The notes: generated from the sequence alone by a model not told the origin. DNA of 64,000 bases from [Clostridium] citroniae WAL-17108 (GCF_000233455.1 NZ_JH376428.1:1-64000); one strand, 5' to 3'; positions 54,850 through 63,247 are shown, counted from the stretch's first letter. A program made the numbers and translations.

Positions 54850-54880
54850 AAAAATCCCGCCAGGACAATCCTGGCGGGAC
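54850..54880 (-). terminator. Expression-platform terminator of the TPP riboswitch
   Basis: Perfect 11-base stem TCCCGCCAGGA/TCCTGGCGGGA with a 3-base loop, followed by TTTTTAT on the minus strand. It lies between the aptamer and the first gene, so TPP binding should stop transcription here. Confidence 0.85.
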
Positions 54881-54899
54881 ATCACAGACATGGTCTGAA

Positions 54900-54987
54900 T
54901 ACTCCCTACGCTGGCATTATCCAGATCAGGTGTCAGGGTTCGGAAACCTAAGTCCCATCTCAGCCAGGCAAGCCCAGCACCCCTCTT
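54900..54987 (-). ncRNA. TPP (THI-box) riboswitch
   Basis: The minus strand carries GGGGTGC, GGCTGAGATGGGA, ACCCTGACACCTGATCTGG, ATAATGCCAGCGTAGGGAG, the full set of THI-box landmarks in order. It controls the four-gene thiamine-precursor uptake operon downstream. Confidence 0.95.
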
Positions 54988-55001
54988 GATTTTCTTGCTT
55001 C

Positions 55002-55030
55002 AGTATACTACCCGTGATATTAAAAGTCAA
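55002..55030 (-). promoter_or_regulatory. Promoter of the TPP-riboswitch operon
   Basis: TTGACT (55025-55030) and TATACT (55002-55007), spacer 17 bases, just upstream of the THI-box aptamer. Confidence 0.7.
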
Positions 55031-55062
55031 TATATGCCATTTAATATATTATATCCCCGCTT

Positions 55063-56136
55063 TTATCTCCTCAGTTTGAAGATCACCATGGTCAGTGATC
55101 CCTCCGGGCCGGGAAGAGGACTGTTATAGGTCAAAGTAAATGTGGTCTCCTCCGGAACTGCAATGATAAAGGAGACAGATCCCACCGCACTGGACCGTCC
55201 TTCCCCGGTCATGAAATAGATCCCATATTCAATATGAGGTCCGCCGTTATAGGACGGCGTGATCTGCATATATGTCTTTTCAGAATACAGTACGGTCACC
55301 TCATAAAAAATGGAGTAATATCCTGGCTGGAGAGTGATATGGGTGGGATCGGTCAGCACAATATTACCTGTGTCGTCCGCCACGCCAATTCCCATGGGTA
55401 TCTGCTGTGCATTGACATACAGTGCCGCAAAATTGATAAAGGAAGCAAATATGTCGTTGGGTACCACACCGGTGGGGCCGGTAGGACCGGTGACACCAGC
55501 AGCGCCTGCAGGTCCGGTGGCTCCTGTTGGGCCTGTTATTCCCGCAGGACCTGTATCTCCCTGATTTCCCTGAGGGCCGGCAGGTCCCTGAGGGCCGGTG
55601 GCTCCCGATGGTCCCTGGGGGCCGGTGATCCCCGGGTTTCCCTGTGGTCCCGCAGGCCCCTGGATTCCCTGAGGGCCGGTGGGACCGGCCGCCCCCTGGG
55701 GTCCGGTGGCTCCCGTGTTCCCCTGGGGGCCGGCAGGTCCCTGGGCGCCTATGGGTCCCATAACCCCGGTACTGCCGGTAGCGCCTGTTGCCCCTGTTGC
55801 TCCCTGGGCGCCGGTGGGTCCAACCTCACCTCTGAGCCCCATGGGTCCCTGAAGGCCCTGGGGGCCGGTAGCTCCCTGAGGCCCGGCTGCTCCCTGGGGG
55901 CCGGTGGCTCCCTGAGGCCCGGCTGCTCCCTGGGGGCCGGTGGCTCCCTGAGGCCCGGCTGCTCCCCGGGGGCCTCTCGGCCCTGCAGGCCCGGCTGGTC
56001 CCCGGCAGCAGCACCAGTCATTGCATCTGCATCCGCTGCCGCATCCATTTTCGCTATTGCACCCACTTCCGCTGCCGCAGCCTTTTTTGCCGCATCCATT
56101 TCCATTGCTACATTCATTTATATCGTCTTGATACAT
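55063..56136 (-). CDS. BclA-like collagen-triplet exosporium/surface protein
   Basis: A 357-residue protein. The N-terminus (1-44) is Cys-rich (NGCGKKGCGSGSGC, then CRCNDWCCC), followed by about 59 Gly-x-y triplets (45-223, mostly GPQ, GAA, GAT, GPT) and a C-terminal globular domain of about 134 residues. That domain contains LQPGYYSIFYEVTVLYSEKT and TFTLTYNSPLPG, resembling the TNF-like BclA C-terminus. In Clostridia such proteins form hair-like filaments on the spore surface. ATG 56136 is chosen for aagggga at 7 bases; the frame opens at 56226. A possible sigma-K-like promoter and a leader hairpin lie upstream. Confidence 0.85.
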   Translation of the reverse strand: MYQDDINECSNGNGCGKKGCGSGSGCNSENGCGSGCRCNDWCCCRGPAGPAGPRGPRGAAGPQGATGPQGAAGPQGATGPQGAAGPQGATGPQGLQGPMGLRGEVGPTGAQGATGATGATGSTGVMGPIGAQGPAGPQGNTGATGPQGAAGPTGPQGIQGPAGPQGNPGITGPQGPSGATGPQGPAGPQGNQGDTGPAGITGPTGATGPAGAAGVTGPTGPTGVVPNDIFASFINFAALYVNAQQIPMGIGVADDTGNIVLTDPTHITLQPGYYSIFYEVTVLYSEKTYMQITPSYNGGPHIEYGIYFMTGEGRSSAVGSVSFIIAVPEETTFTLTYNSPLPGPEGSLTMVIFKLRR

Positions 56137-56168
56137 CGTACTCTCCCCTTCACATAGATTACAAAGCA

Positions 56169-56200
56169 AATGCACTTCCGGATCGTTCCGGCAGTGCATT
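56169..56200 (-). repeat. Hairpin in the leader of the collagen-like gene
   Basis: AATGCACTGCCGG and CCGGAAGTGCATT pair with one mismatch around a 6-base loop. It lies 33-64 bases upstream of the start codon, has no T run, and could stabilise the mRNA. Confidence 0.45.
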
Positions 56201-56214
56201 GCGTTCGTTACTTT

Positions 56215-56244
56215 TATTATATGCACGTCTGAGTTCCCCGTTAA
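56215..56244 (-). promoter_or_regulatory. Possible sigma-K-like promoter of the collagen-like gene
   Basis: CATATAATA (complement of 56215-56223) fits the sigma-K -10 pattern CATAnnnTA, and a TTAAC about 16 bases upstream could serve as the -35 AC core. Mother-cell expression would suit an exosporium protein. The match is weak and a sigma-A -10 (TATAAT) overlaps it. Confidence 0.3.
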
Positions 56245-56298
56245 TCCAGGGCGTACATAAGGGGAGTGCCCATTCCCGGGGGCAGCGTCTCCAGACTG

Positions 56299-57126
56299 CT
56301 AACAATTCCCTATAAACACATGCTTAAGGGATTTACGGGCAGTCTCTGCCAGGGAATAGACCGTACGGATATCAGTAGCCCCCCGGTCCGTCATCTTCCA
56401 CCTTGGGAAAAACCGTGTGATATGGAGGGGAATGTCCGAACTGATCCCACCAACCCAGGAGGCCAGCTCCTTAATCTCCTGTTCTGAATCATTTTCCCCC
56501 GGCACGATCAGGGTGGTGAGTTCCACATGGCAGGCTTCAGCCGCCCGCTGGATGAAATGCCGGACCGTCCCCAAATCTCCGCCCAGCTTTGCGTAAAACT
56601 GGTCCGTAAACCCCTTCAGGTCAATATTCATGGCATCGGTAAGGGGCAGGATCTCATCCAGAACCGGGTCCGTCACACTTGCATTGGTTACAATCACATT
56701 CTTCATCCCGGCTGCCCTGATAAAACGGGCCGTGTCACGCACATATTCCCATCCCACCAAAGGCTCATTGTATGTGTATGCCACTCCTATATTTCCCCGG
56801 GGCCTTAGGGCCTGGGCCCGGGCAGCCAGTTCCCCCGGCTCTATATAAGCCGCTTCACTTTCCCCCTCCCCGGCCATGGATATCTCATGATTTTGGCAGA
56901 AGGGACATCTCAGATTGCATCCGAAACTTCCGGCCGACAAAATCATGGTTCCCGGACAAAACATGGCAAGAGGCTTTTTTTCAATGGGATCCAGAGCCAG
57001 GGAAGTGATCTTCCCATAATTTACAGGTATGATCCTCTCCCCCGTATTCTTCCTGGCCCGGCAGAACCCGGTCTGTTCCCTGTCCAGTTCACAATGGTGC
57101 ATACACACATCACATCTGATCTTCAT
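56299..57126 (-). CDS. amrS: AmmeMemoRadiSam system radical SAM enzyme
   Basis: A 275-residue radical SAM protein. The cluster motif is Cys70-x3-Cys74-x2-Cys77 (GCNLRCPFC). The N-terminal Cys set CDVCMHHC with GFCRAR is characteristic of the AmrS group related to pyruvate-formate-lyase activating enzymes. VAYTYNEPLVGWEYV and NIDLKGFTDQFY also match. Its reaction is not settled. It overlaps the upstream Memo-AMMECR1 gene by four bases, so the two form an operon. Confidence 0.9.
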   Translation of the reverse strand: MKIRCDVCMHHCELDREQTGFCRARKNTGERIIPVNYGKITSLALDPIEKKPLAMFCPGTMILSAGSFGCNLRCPFCQNHEISMAGEGESEAAYIEPGELAARAQALRPRGNIGVAYTYNEPLVGWEYVRDTARFIRAAGMKNVIVTNASVTDPVLDEILPLTDAMNIDLKGFTDQFYAKLGGDLGTVRHFIQRAAEACHVELTTLIVPGENDSEQEIKELASWVGGISSDIPLHITRFFPRWKMTDRGATDIRTVYSLAETARKSLKHVFIGNC

Positions 57127-58529
57127 CCCTTATCACCATGCCTTATGACCTGGAACCGCTCCAGCCTGACATCCATATCATCCGCATCGATTCCGGCTTT
57201 CTGTTTCGCGATCTCCAGCTGCTCCTCCACTGTGTCCACACCGTCCAGATTTGGCAGAAGCAGGCCGCGTCTCTGCCCTTTGGTGACAATGACCCCGTAA
57301 TGCTTTACGTCCAGTTCCTCCGTTCCGCTTATGGGCTGTGTCTCTCCCAAAACATCCACACTGTACACAAGGCGGCACAGCTCTTCCTCCATTACGGATG
57401 GGAACCTTGGATCATGGATCCCGGCGCTTACCGCGTTCTGTATGATTTCCTCAGCCACATTCCGGCACACAGGGCCAATGGTGCCGATGCACCCCCGCAA
57501 TGCGCCGTTCTTATGAATGGACACAAACGTCCCAGCCCTGGTGTCCAGCATCTCCTCAGGCAGTTCATCTTTAACCGTATCCAGGGAAATCATCCTTCTT
57601 GTGCGCACATAGTATTCCAGGGATCTTCTTGCAAGGGATACATAGGCGTCCTCCCCATCCTGCATCTGCCTGCATCTCTCCTGTTCAGCCGCCTCGTACT
57701 CCTTGAGGAAATGGCGGCTTTTATCTTTTCCTTTCACCATAAAGGTACAAATGCCGTATCCCACTCCAAAGGGGCCCTGATAGGTCAGGCGTCTGGACTC
57801 TACAGCCATGCCGTCCATGGCCCCCGCCATCATGGTAAAGCTTCTGTGGCCGCATTCCCCAGCCTTTTCACAGAATTCTTCCTTAAACTCCAAAAGCTGT
57901 CCAAACCGGGCATTCCCCATAATCTCCATGATCCGTTGGTCATACTCCGGCCCCTGGGCGCTGTACCCGTAAGGTCCGTCCCCTTTCAGCTTATGGGACA
58001 GATCTCCGCTGGCTATGATTACCACTCTCCGCCCCAGACGTGAGACTGCTTTTTCGATCAGCTGTCCGGCCTTGTAATGATCCGCAAAAGGCAGACCGGA
58101 ACCACCTATGCGGACCAGCCTGTAATCCCTGTAGTGCTGGTTCACAAAAAACAGCGGTACCATGGTTCCATGATCCAGAGTCCTGTCCCGTTCCCCCTCC
58201 GTTCCCATGGGAAAATCCGCTTCATCCGCCAGACTGCGCAGTTCCTTTACCAGCTCCCTGTCATATTCAACCTCCACGGCTTCCTGAGGCGCAAGAAACT
58301 GACCGAAATCTCCCCTGGCTCCCCTTCCCGGGGAAATGTGAAAGTAATCCCCATACATTACCGCGTGAGGCGACAGCATCACAATGGTCTCGGGCCGGGA
58401 TTGCGCCACCAGAAGGGCTGCCTCATGATATGCCTGGACGGTATCCCTGATCAACAGTTCCTGCCCCCTGCCAACAGCCGGTACGATAAGCGGCGGATGG
58501 GGCACCATAATTCCTGATATGATAGCCAT
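57123..58529 (-). CDS. AmmeMemoRadiSam system fused B (Memo) and A (AMMECR1) protein
   Basis: A 468-residue fusion. Residues 1 to about 265 are a Memo-like, class III extradiol-dioxygenase fold (MVPHPPLIVPAVGRG, SPHAVMYGDYFHIS, IIASGDLSHKLKGDGPYGYS, a possible metal-binding His set). Residues about 285-468 are an AMMECR1 domain (TRAGTFVSIHKNGALRGCIG, SVDVLGETQPI, GVIVTKGQRRGLLLPNLDGV). A and B proteins are encoded separately in some genomes and fused here. The radical SAM partner follows with a four-base overlap. The pathway has no firm function. Confidence 0.9.
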   Translation of the reverse strand: MAIISGIMVPHPPLIVPAVGRGQELLIRDTVQAYHEAALLVAQSRPETIVMLSPHAVMYGDYFHISPGRGARGDFGQFLAPQEAVEVEYDRELVKELRSLADEADFPMGTEGERDRTLDHGTMVPLFFVNQHYRDYRLVRIGGSGLPFADHYKAGQLIEKAVSRLGRRVVIIASGDLSHKLKGDGPYGYSAQGPEYDQRIMEIMGNARFGQLLEFKEEFCEKAGECGHRSFTMMAGAMDGMAVESRRLTYQGPFGVGYGICTFMVKGKDKSRHFLKEYEAAEQERCRQMQDGEDAYVSLARRSLEYYVRTRRMISLDTVKDELPEEMLDTRAGTFVSIHKNGALRGCIGTIGPVCRNVAEEIIQNAVSAGIHDPRFPSVMEEELCRLVYSVDVLGETQPISGTEELDVKHYGVIVTKGQRRGLLLPNLDGVDTVEEQLEIAKQKAGIDADDMDVRLERFQVIRHGDKG

Positions 58530-58601
58530 GTTCTCTCTCCTTCCTTAGTCATGTCCTAAGTTAAGTATAGCATTCCCCATCTCATTTAAAAAGGGTCAAT
58601 C

Positions 58602-59726
58602 TTACAGCGCGATCCACAGCAGAACGGCCAAAAAAGCCAAATTTACCGCCGTGAACCAGGCCAGATACCTGCCTCTGTACATGGGGTACAGCCTGGCTAT
58701 ATATTTATAGGAAATAAGACTGGCCATGGATGCGATCAGGGTGCCCAGACCGCCCAGATTCGTCCCCACTATAAGGCATTCCCATCTGTCTGTGAACCCT
58801 GACAGCAGCAGGGCTGCGGGCACATTGCTCAGCACCTGGCTGGCTGCCACGGCGGTAAGGATCTCCCTGCCGTTTAAGATATCCTCCAGCATACGGCAGA
58901 ATGCGGGGACACGCCCCATATTTCCAATAAAGATAAAAAATGCCCCAAAGGTCGCCAACAGGGAATAGTCCACGGCCAGCAGCAGGCTTCTGTCTCCCAT
59001 CCACACTGCCGCCAGGACAAGGATGAGAAGAAGCTGCCACGGCAGCATATGAGCCACACAGCATATGGACAGCCCAAAGAGGGCCGTGTATGTAAAAAGC
59101 GGTCCCAAGGGCAGCTTTTCCCCGGGACATGTTTTCCCTTCCCTGCATTCTTCTCCCCGTTTAAGTCCCCTGAATAATCTTCCCACAATGATCAGACCTA
59201 TTCCCAGCAGCGCAAAGGATGCCAATGTATAAGGCATCATAAGGCCCACAAAATCCAGGGCCGGTATCCCGGCCCTGGAATACAGATACAGATTCTGGGG
59301 ATTTCCAACAGGTGTCATCATGCTGCCCAGATTCGCTCCAATGGTTTGAAGCAGGACCACGGGCACCACCATGGCCTCCATGCCCGCCATTTTAAGTACA
59401 GTGATCCCAAATGGCACAAATGTGATAAGCGCCACATCATTGGTGATGATCATGCTGAAAAAGAAGCACAGATACACCAGCACGGCCGCCACACAGCCTG
59501 CCCGGCTGACCCTTCCCAGCAGTTTTCCGCCGGCTGCCCGAAACACCCCCAGCCGGTTAAAGCCGGCCATGACCGTCATAAGGCAAAACAGCAGCCCCAT
59601 GGTCCTGTAATCCATGTACGCCAGATACTCTTTGTCCGGTTTCACCAACACCATGGATACCAGTGCCAAAACAATGGCTGCGCTGAGCACTGTTTCCTTT
59701 TTTGCAAACGCTTTTATCCGCTTCAT
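58602..59726 (-). CDS. SLC13/ArsB-type anion or ion permease
   Basis: Membrane protein of 374 residues with about ten helices, of the ion-transporter superfamily that includes ArsB, NhaD and CitMHS. FSMIITNDVALITFVPFGIT and LLQTIGANLGSMMTPVGNPQ, then NLYLYSRAG, contain the family TND and PVGNPQN hairpin motifs. ASQVLSNVPAALLLSGF, then TNLGGLGTLIASMASLISYK, mirrors them in the second half. ATG 59726 is taken for a ggggac site, although the frame is open to 59888. It stands alone; substrate unknown. Confidence 0.75.
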   Translation of the reverse strand: MKRIKAFAKKETVLSAAIVLALVSMVLVKPDKEYLAYMDYRTMGLLFCLMTVMAGFNRLGVFRAAGGKLLGRVSRAGCVAAVLVYLCFFFSMIITNDVALITFVPFGITVLKMAGMEAMVVPVVLLQTIGANLGSMMTPVGNPQNLYLYSRAGIPALDFVGLMMPYTLASFALLGIGLIIVGRLFRGLKRGEECREGKTCPGEKLPLGPLFTYTALFGLSICCVAHMLPWQLLLILVLAAVWMGDRSLLLAVDYSLLATFGAFFIFIGNMGRVPAFCRMLEDILNGREILTAVAASQVLSNVPAALLLSGFTDRWECLIVGTNLGGLGTLIASMASLISYKYIARLYPMYRGRYLAWFTAVNLAFLAVLLWIAL

Positions 59727-59844
59727 ACCATATGTCCCCATCCTTTGTTGTTTCATTCGATTGTTCCATCCGGTCTCCCTCAGGATTCCAGCCATAGGAA
59801 TAATATCACCTACGGGAGAAAGAATCAATGAAGAATAATGAATC

Positions 59845-59931
59845 CTGCTCCAGGACTCTCCGCCTGCAGCGGGCCGCTTCAGCGGCATTTTCCCTTCCGC
59901 CGCAGTGCGGTTTCCGCGGAGCGTTTTTTAT
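59845..59931 (+). repeat. GC-rich nested hairpin with T run
   Basis: Arms CTCCGC and GCGGAG enclose smaller hairpins (GGCCGC-ttca-GCGG, CCGCCGCAGTGCGG) and six T follow on the plus strand. There is no plus-strand gene upstream. On the minus strand it falls in the region between the HPr-like gene and the permease start, as a possible leader structure. Confidence 0.4.
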
Positions 59932-59965
59932 ATCATAGGGAATTCCAGAGAATTTTCCTTTCATA

Positions 59966-60010
59966 TAAAAACAACACGGACCGGCTGCATATCCTGCAAC
60001 CGGTCCGTGC
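59966..60010 (-). terminator. Terminator of the HPr-like gene
   Basis: Stem CACGGACCGGTTGCA/TGCAGCCGGTCCGTG with a 5-base loop, then TTGTTTTTA on the minus strand; about 32 bases after the HPr-like stop. Confidence 0.8.
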
Positions 60011-60041
60011 CTGAATTTTAAGTAAGGAAAATCAAAAATTA

Positions 60042-60269
60042 TTATGCTGCAAAAGGAGCAAGCTCTTCCAGCAGTTCATTACATTCGTCCGTATGAAGAA
60101 TAAGCTCTACTGTTTTGGATTTTGCCAGGGACAGCACTCCAACAACAGACTTTGCATCAACCACACGGCTGCCGCACTTAACATCTGCATCATATGCATA
60201 GCGGTTGATGATTCTCACGAAATTAATTATCTGGTCTGCCTGCTCGAACTTTACCATTACATGTTTCAT
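60042..60269 (-). CDS. HPr-like protein lacking the active-site histidine
   Basis: A 75-residue HPr-fold protein. The second half SRVVDAKSVVGVLSLAKSKT, then VELILHTDECNELLEEL, fits HPr, with Ser40 at the regulatory Ser46 position (K-S-x-x-G-V-L-S-L). The first half lacks the GIHARPA loop: residues 11-22 read ADQIINFVRIIN, so there is no His15 and the chain is a few residues shorter. It therefore cannot take phosphate from enzyme I, although serine phosphorylation (as in Crh) remains possible. Ribosome-binding site ggaggtg, 7 bases before ATG. Single gene with its own terminator. Confidence 0.85.
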   Translation of the reverse strand: MKHVMVKFEQADQIINFVRIINRYAYDADVKCGSRVVDAKSVVGVLSLAKSKTVELILHTDECNELLEELAPFAA

Positions 60270-60468
60270 CTTTTTTCACCTCCGTATAGTGATCTTGTAA
60301 GTCACTGTCAGGTGCATGGGGGATATGGCCCTTGCAGAGCCGGCATCTGACAATGGTTACTGCCTTTTTCTTCTGTAATTCTTTGTACGCTCTTATCATA
60401 CCACGCAACCATAATGGAATTCCATGGTAATATTCTATTATATGCTGTAAAATTTTCAAATATTTTAC

Positions 60469-61557
60469 CTAAAACTGCGTTTTCCAGTATTCCACGCTGC
60501 CTGCATCCACCCGGATGGGCTCGCCGGAAATGATTTCCATACCCCCTCCACGGCCCAATTCCAGCCTGTAGCTGCTGCCGTCCGGCAGCTTGATCTCCTG
60601 TCTGCTGGTCCCGCTCTGCCCATTGGTCCCGCTTTGCCCGTTGGTCCCGCTCTGACCGTTAGGATCACCCAGTTCACCGTTTGACAAGCCCAGGGAAAGA
60701 TAGGCCGCTACCTCCCCCATGACCACAGGATCCCATATGTACATCACAGGGCAGACATCTTCCGCCCCATCACCGATGTGATCAGCCATCTGCCCCGGCA
60801 ATCCCAGTCCGATGACCTTTACGTCCTTTTCAATACCCCGGACGCTGACCACATCCGCGGCAGCCTTGATCCCCTCTGTGGACAGGCAGCAGATCACCTT
60901 CATATCCGGGTATGTGTCCAGCAGCCGTTTTGTCTCCTCATAAGCGGTTTCATAGATTCCTTCCCCGAATGCTATGTCCACCAGCCTCAAATCCCGGTAC
61001 CTGGTTCCCTCCAGTTCCTTTTTCATCCAATAGATCCACTCGTTCTGATTGGCCGACCGGCTTCCCGCAGACAGGATGGCCCACTGTCCGCTGCCCCCGC
61101 ACACATCGCACACGGACTGTACCAGCTGCTGCCCCAGCTTCCCCGCGTCCACGGGTTTGACATAGATGCTCCTGCTCCCTGCCTCCGTATCCGCATCCAG
61201 CGTAACCACCGGTATGCCTTGATCCATTGCCTCCTTCAGTACAGGAGACAGGGCGTATTCATCATTGGCAGCCACGGCAATTCCATCCACCTGTTCGTGG
61301 ATCAGGTTGCGGATCAGGCGTATCTGCTCCTGGGCCGTGGCATTATCCGGGTACAGGGTAATGCAGTTCCTTCCCGCCGCCTCGATCACCTGTCTGTATC
61401 CGCGGCTGGCCAGCTCATTATACCAATTATTCCTGGATTTCATGATGATGGCGTAGGTCCCCTTGTCGTGGACCTGCTCTCCATAGCAGGAACTCACGAA
61501 AATACCCACGATCATAAAAATACATGCCGCCGCCCACAGCCCGCGCTTGTCTTTCAT
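60469..61557 (-). CDS. Periplasmic-binding-type sugar-binding lipoprotein
   Basis: A 362-residue substrate-binding protein (Peripla_BP_4, LsrB/RhaS-like). The signal LWAAACIFMIVGIFVSSC ends in a lipobox-like VSSC. The core shows TYAIIMKSRNNWYNELASRG, VDGIAVAANDEYALSPVLKE, GIPVVTLDADTEAG and VICCLSTEGIKAAADVV. Near the C-terminus four NGQSGT-type units (encoded by an 18-base DNA repeat at about 60610-60664) are inserted. The start is Met 61557; the frame is open to 61860. It is divergent from the YesN-type regulator, and no permease genes are near, so it may act as a signal receptor for the kinase rather than in transport. Confidence 0.8.
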   Translation of the reverse strand: MKDKRGLWAAACIFMIVGIFVSSCYGEQVHDKGTYAIIMKSRNNWYNELASRGYRQVIEAAGRNCITLYPDNATAQEQIRLIRNLIHEQVDGIAVAANDEYALSPVLKEAMDQGIPVVTLDADTEAGSRSIYVKPVDAGKLGQQLVQSVCDVCGGSGQWAILSAGSRSANQNEWIYWMKKELEGTRYRDLRLVDIAFGEGIYETAYEETKRLLDTYPDMKVICCLSTEGIKAAADVVSVRGIEKDVKVIGLGLPGQMADHIGDGAEDVCPVMYIWDPVVMGEVAAYLSLGLSNGELGDPNGQSGTNGQSGTNGQSGTSRQEIKLPDGSSYRLELGRGGGMEIISGEPIRVDAGSVEYWKTQF

Positions 61558-61627
61558 TTCCAGCCACCACCTTTGTCCCAATTCTTTTTTCCAGTATATA
61601 CCTAATGAGGTATTTTGTCTATTTTCG

Positions 61628-61655
61628 TTGCAAATTGCCGATTTCTTGTTAAAAT
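61628..61655 (+). promoter_or_regulatory. Promoter of the two-component system
   Basis: TTGCAA (61628-61633) and TAAAAT (61650-61655), 16-base spacer, 36 bases before the response-regulator start. Confidence 0.5.
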
Positions 61656-61690
61656 GATTGTATGACTGAATGAAAGGTACGTGCATATAG

Positions 61691-63247
61691 ATGAAACTTT
61701 TGATTGCTGATGATGAAAAACTGACCCGGGAGGGGATCCGTGACAACCTGGACTTACAGAGCCTGGGGATCACCCAGGTATTCCTGGCTGACGATGGGAT
61801 CCACGGGCTGGAGACAGGCCTGAGGGAGCATGCGGATATCGTACTTACAGATGTCCGCATGCCCCGTATGAACGGTGTCCAGATGGCGGAAAAACTGCTG
61901 GCAGCTCAGCCGGATACGGTTATTATCTTCATGAGCGCCTATTCGGATAAGGAATATCTGAAAGCCGCCATCAAGCTGAAGGCAGTAAGCTATGTGGAAA
62001 AGCCCCTGGATATGGAGGAACTGGCCAGTGCCGTGAGGGAGGCAGTGGAAAACTGCCGCACCATGAGCACGCGCCAGGTGGCCGCCAGGAGCCATGAAAA
62101 GGAACTGCTTGGACACCTGTCCATGCTTCTCACGGAACAGAATACGGATTTTATGGAGGAGGCATCCGGGATCATCAACCGCCTGTCCCTCTCCATCACA
62201 CCCACCACCTGCTTTTGTGCATTGATCGTGGAGAGCAGGACACCCTTAAGCCTGCTTCCGGAGCAGGGGATGGAACAGATCAGGAAATCATTTACCGGCT
62301 TTGTGGCCGACAGGGGAATGCATCAGATGTATCTTCTGAGAGCGGACCGGTACATCATCATTTTCCTGTATTCCGGCACCAGGCAGGAGGAAGAGGTGAT
62401 CTGGTCCTGTGCCAAATTCCTGTCCGATCAGATCCGGGATTATTTCCTCTCCTTTATATCCGTGGGTCCCATGGTCAGCGGAATGGAGCGGGCCCATGTC
62501 TCCTTCCTGGACGCCCAGGAATATCTGAAGGAAAGCTTTTTCCATGAGTACGGCTCCATCCTCACAAAAGATATGGTCAATGTCCCCTTTCATCCGCCTG
62601 CTGACGTGATGCTTGACTTTACCGTTGCCCTGGCGGAAAAACAGGAGGAACACGCTCTTAAACTGGCGGACCGGCTGTACCGCTCCATTGTGCCCAGCAG
62701 CATGCTGGGAGCCAGCCAGGTAAAGGATATCTATTACAGATATTTCAGCAAGCTGGATGAGCACAGTATGAACAACTATATTTCCCTGTGGCAGAAGGAG
62801 GGCCTGCACGCGGAAAGCATCTGGGACGGTGTTATGGGGTGCGCTACCTTAAAGGAACTCCATGAGCTTTTATGCGCCAAGCTGCGCCTGTATTTTGAGC
62901 AGCTAAAGGCAGACAGCGGGGAGAACCCCATTGTGTTCCAGATCAAGGAATTCATACGCCAGAATTACGGAACCGCATCCCTGTCCGTGCCGGATGTCAG
63001 CGAACATGTCCACCTGTCCCCCAGCTATGTGTGCACCATATTTAAAAATGAAACAGGCCAGACCCTGAACCAGTACCTGACGGATTACCGGATCAAGATG
63101 TCCAAGCAGTTCCTCAGCGATCCCCGGTATAAGATAACCGATATATCCTCCAAGGTCGGATACAGCGATGGCAATTATTACAGCAAGGCGTTTAAAAAGC
63201 TGGTGGGGCTTTCCCCTTCTGAATACAGGGAGAAAATGCTGTCATGA
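61691..63247 (+). CDS. YesN-type response regulator with AraC HTH
   Basis: A 518-residue regulator. Receiver domain 1-120: LLIADDEKLTREGIRDNLDL, phospho-acceptor Asp55 in DIVLTDVRMPRMNG, Lys in YVEKPLDM. A long middle region (about 130-400) has no clear motif. The AraC-type double HTH is C-terminal (FIRQNYGTASLSVPDVSEHV, then SPSYVCTIFKNETGQTLNQY, YKITDISSKVGYSDGNYYSK). Such regulators control carbohydrate uptake genes in response to a YesM kinase. The stop overlaps the kinase ATG (ATGA). Confidence 0.92.
   Translation: MKLLIADDEKLTREGIRDNLDLQSLGITQVFLADDGIHGLETGLREHADIVLTDVRMPRMNGVQMAEKLLAAQPDTVIIFMSAYSDKEYLKAAIKLKAVSYVEKPLDMEELASAVREAVENCRTMSTRQVAARSHEKELLGHLSMLLTEQNTDFMEEASGIINRLSLSITPTTCFCALIVESRTPLSLLPEQGMEQIRKSFTGFVADRGMHQMYLLRADRYIIIFLYSGTRQEEEVIWSCAKFLSDQIRDYFLSFISVGPMVSGMERAHVSFLDAQEYLKESFFHEYGSILTKDMVNVPFHPPADVMLDFTVALAEKQEEHALKLADRLYRSIVPSSMLGASQVKDIYYRYFSKLDEHSMNNYISLWQKEGLHAESIWDGVMGCATLKELHELLCAKLRLYFEQLKADSGENPIVFQIKEFIRQNYGTASLSVPDVSEHVHLSPSYVCTIFKNETGQTLNQYLTDYRIKMSKQFLSDPRYKITDISSKVGYSDGNYYSKAFKKLVGLSPSEYREKMLS

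Noticed and set aside
54797..54891. N-terminal extension of the MTH1187-like protein
   Set aside because: It would translate the riboswitch terminator; the family starts at MNASVAIQ.
55470..55990. Possible CRISPR-like or satellite repeat
   Set aside because: The periodicity is 9 and 18 bases and follows the Gly-x-y codons; there are no spacers.
55234..56157. 307-codon plus-strand frame with Gly/Ser repeats
   Set aside because: Antisense reading of the collagen triplet DNA; repetitive only because the sense strand is.
60223..60459. 78-codon minus-strand frame upstream of the HPr-like gene
   Set aside because: It overlaps the HPr start, has a poor start site, and covers what should be the HPr promoter.
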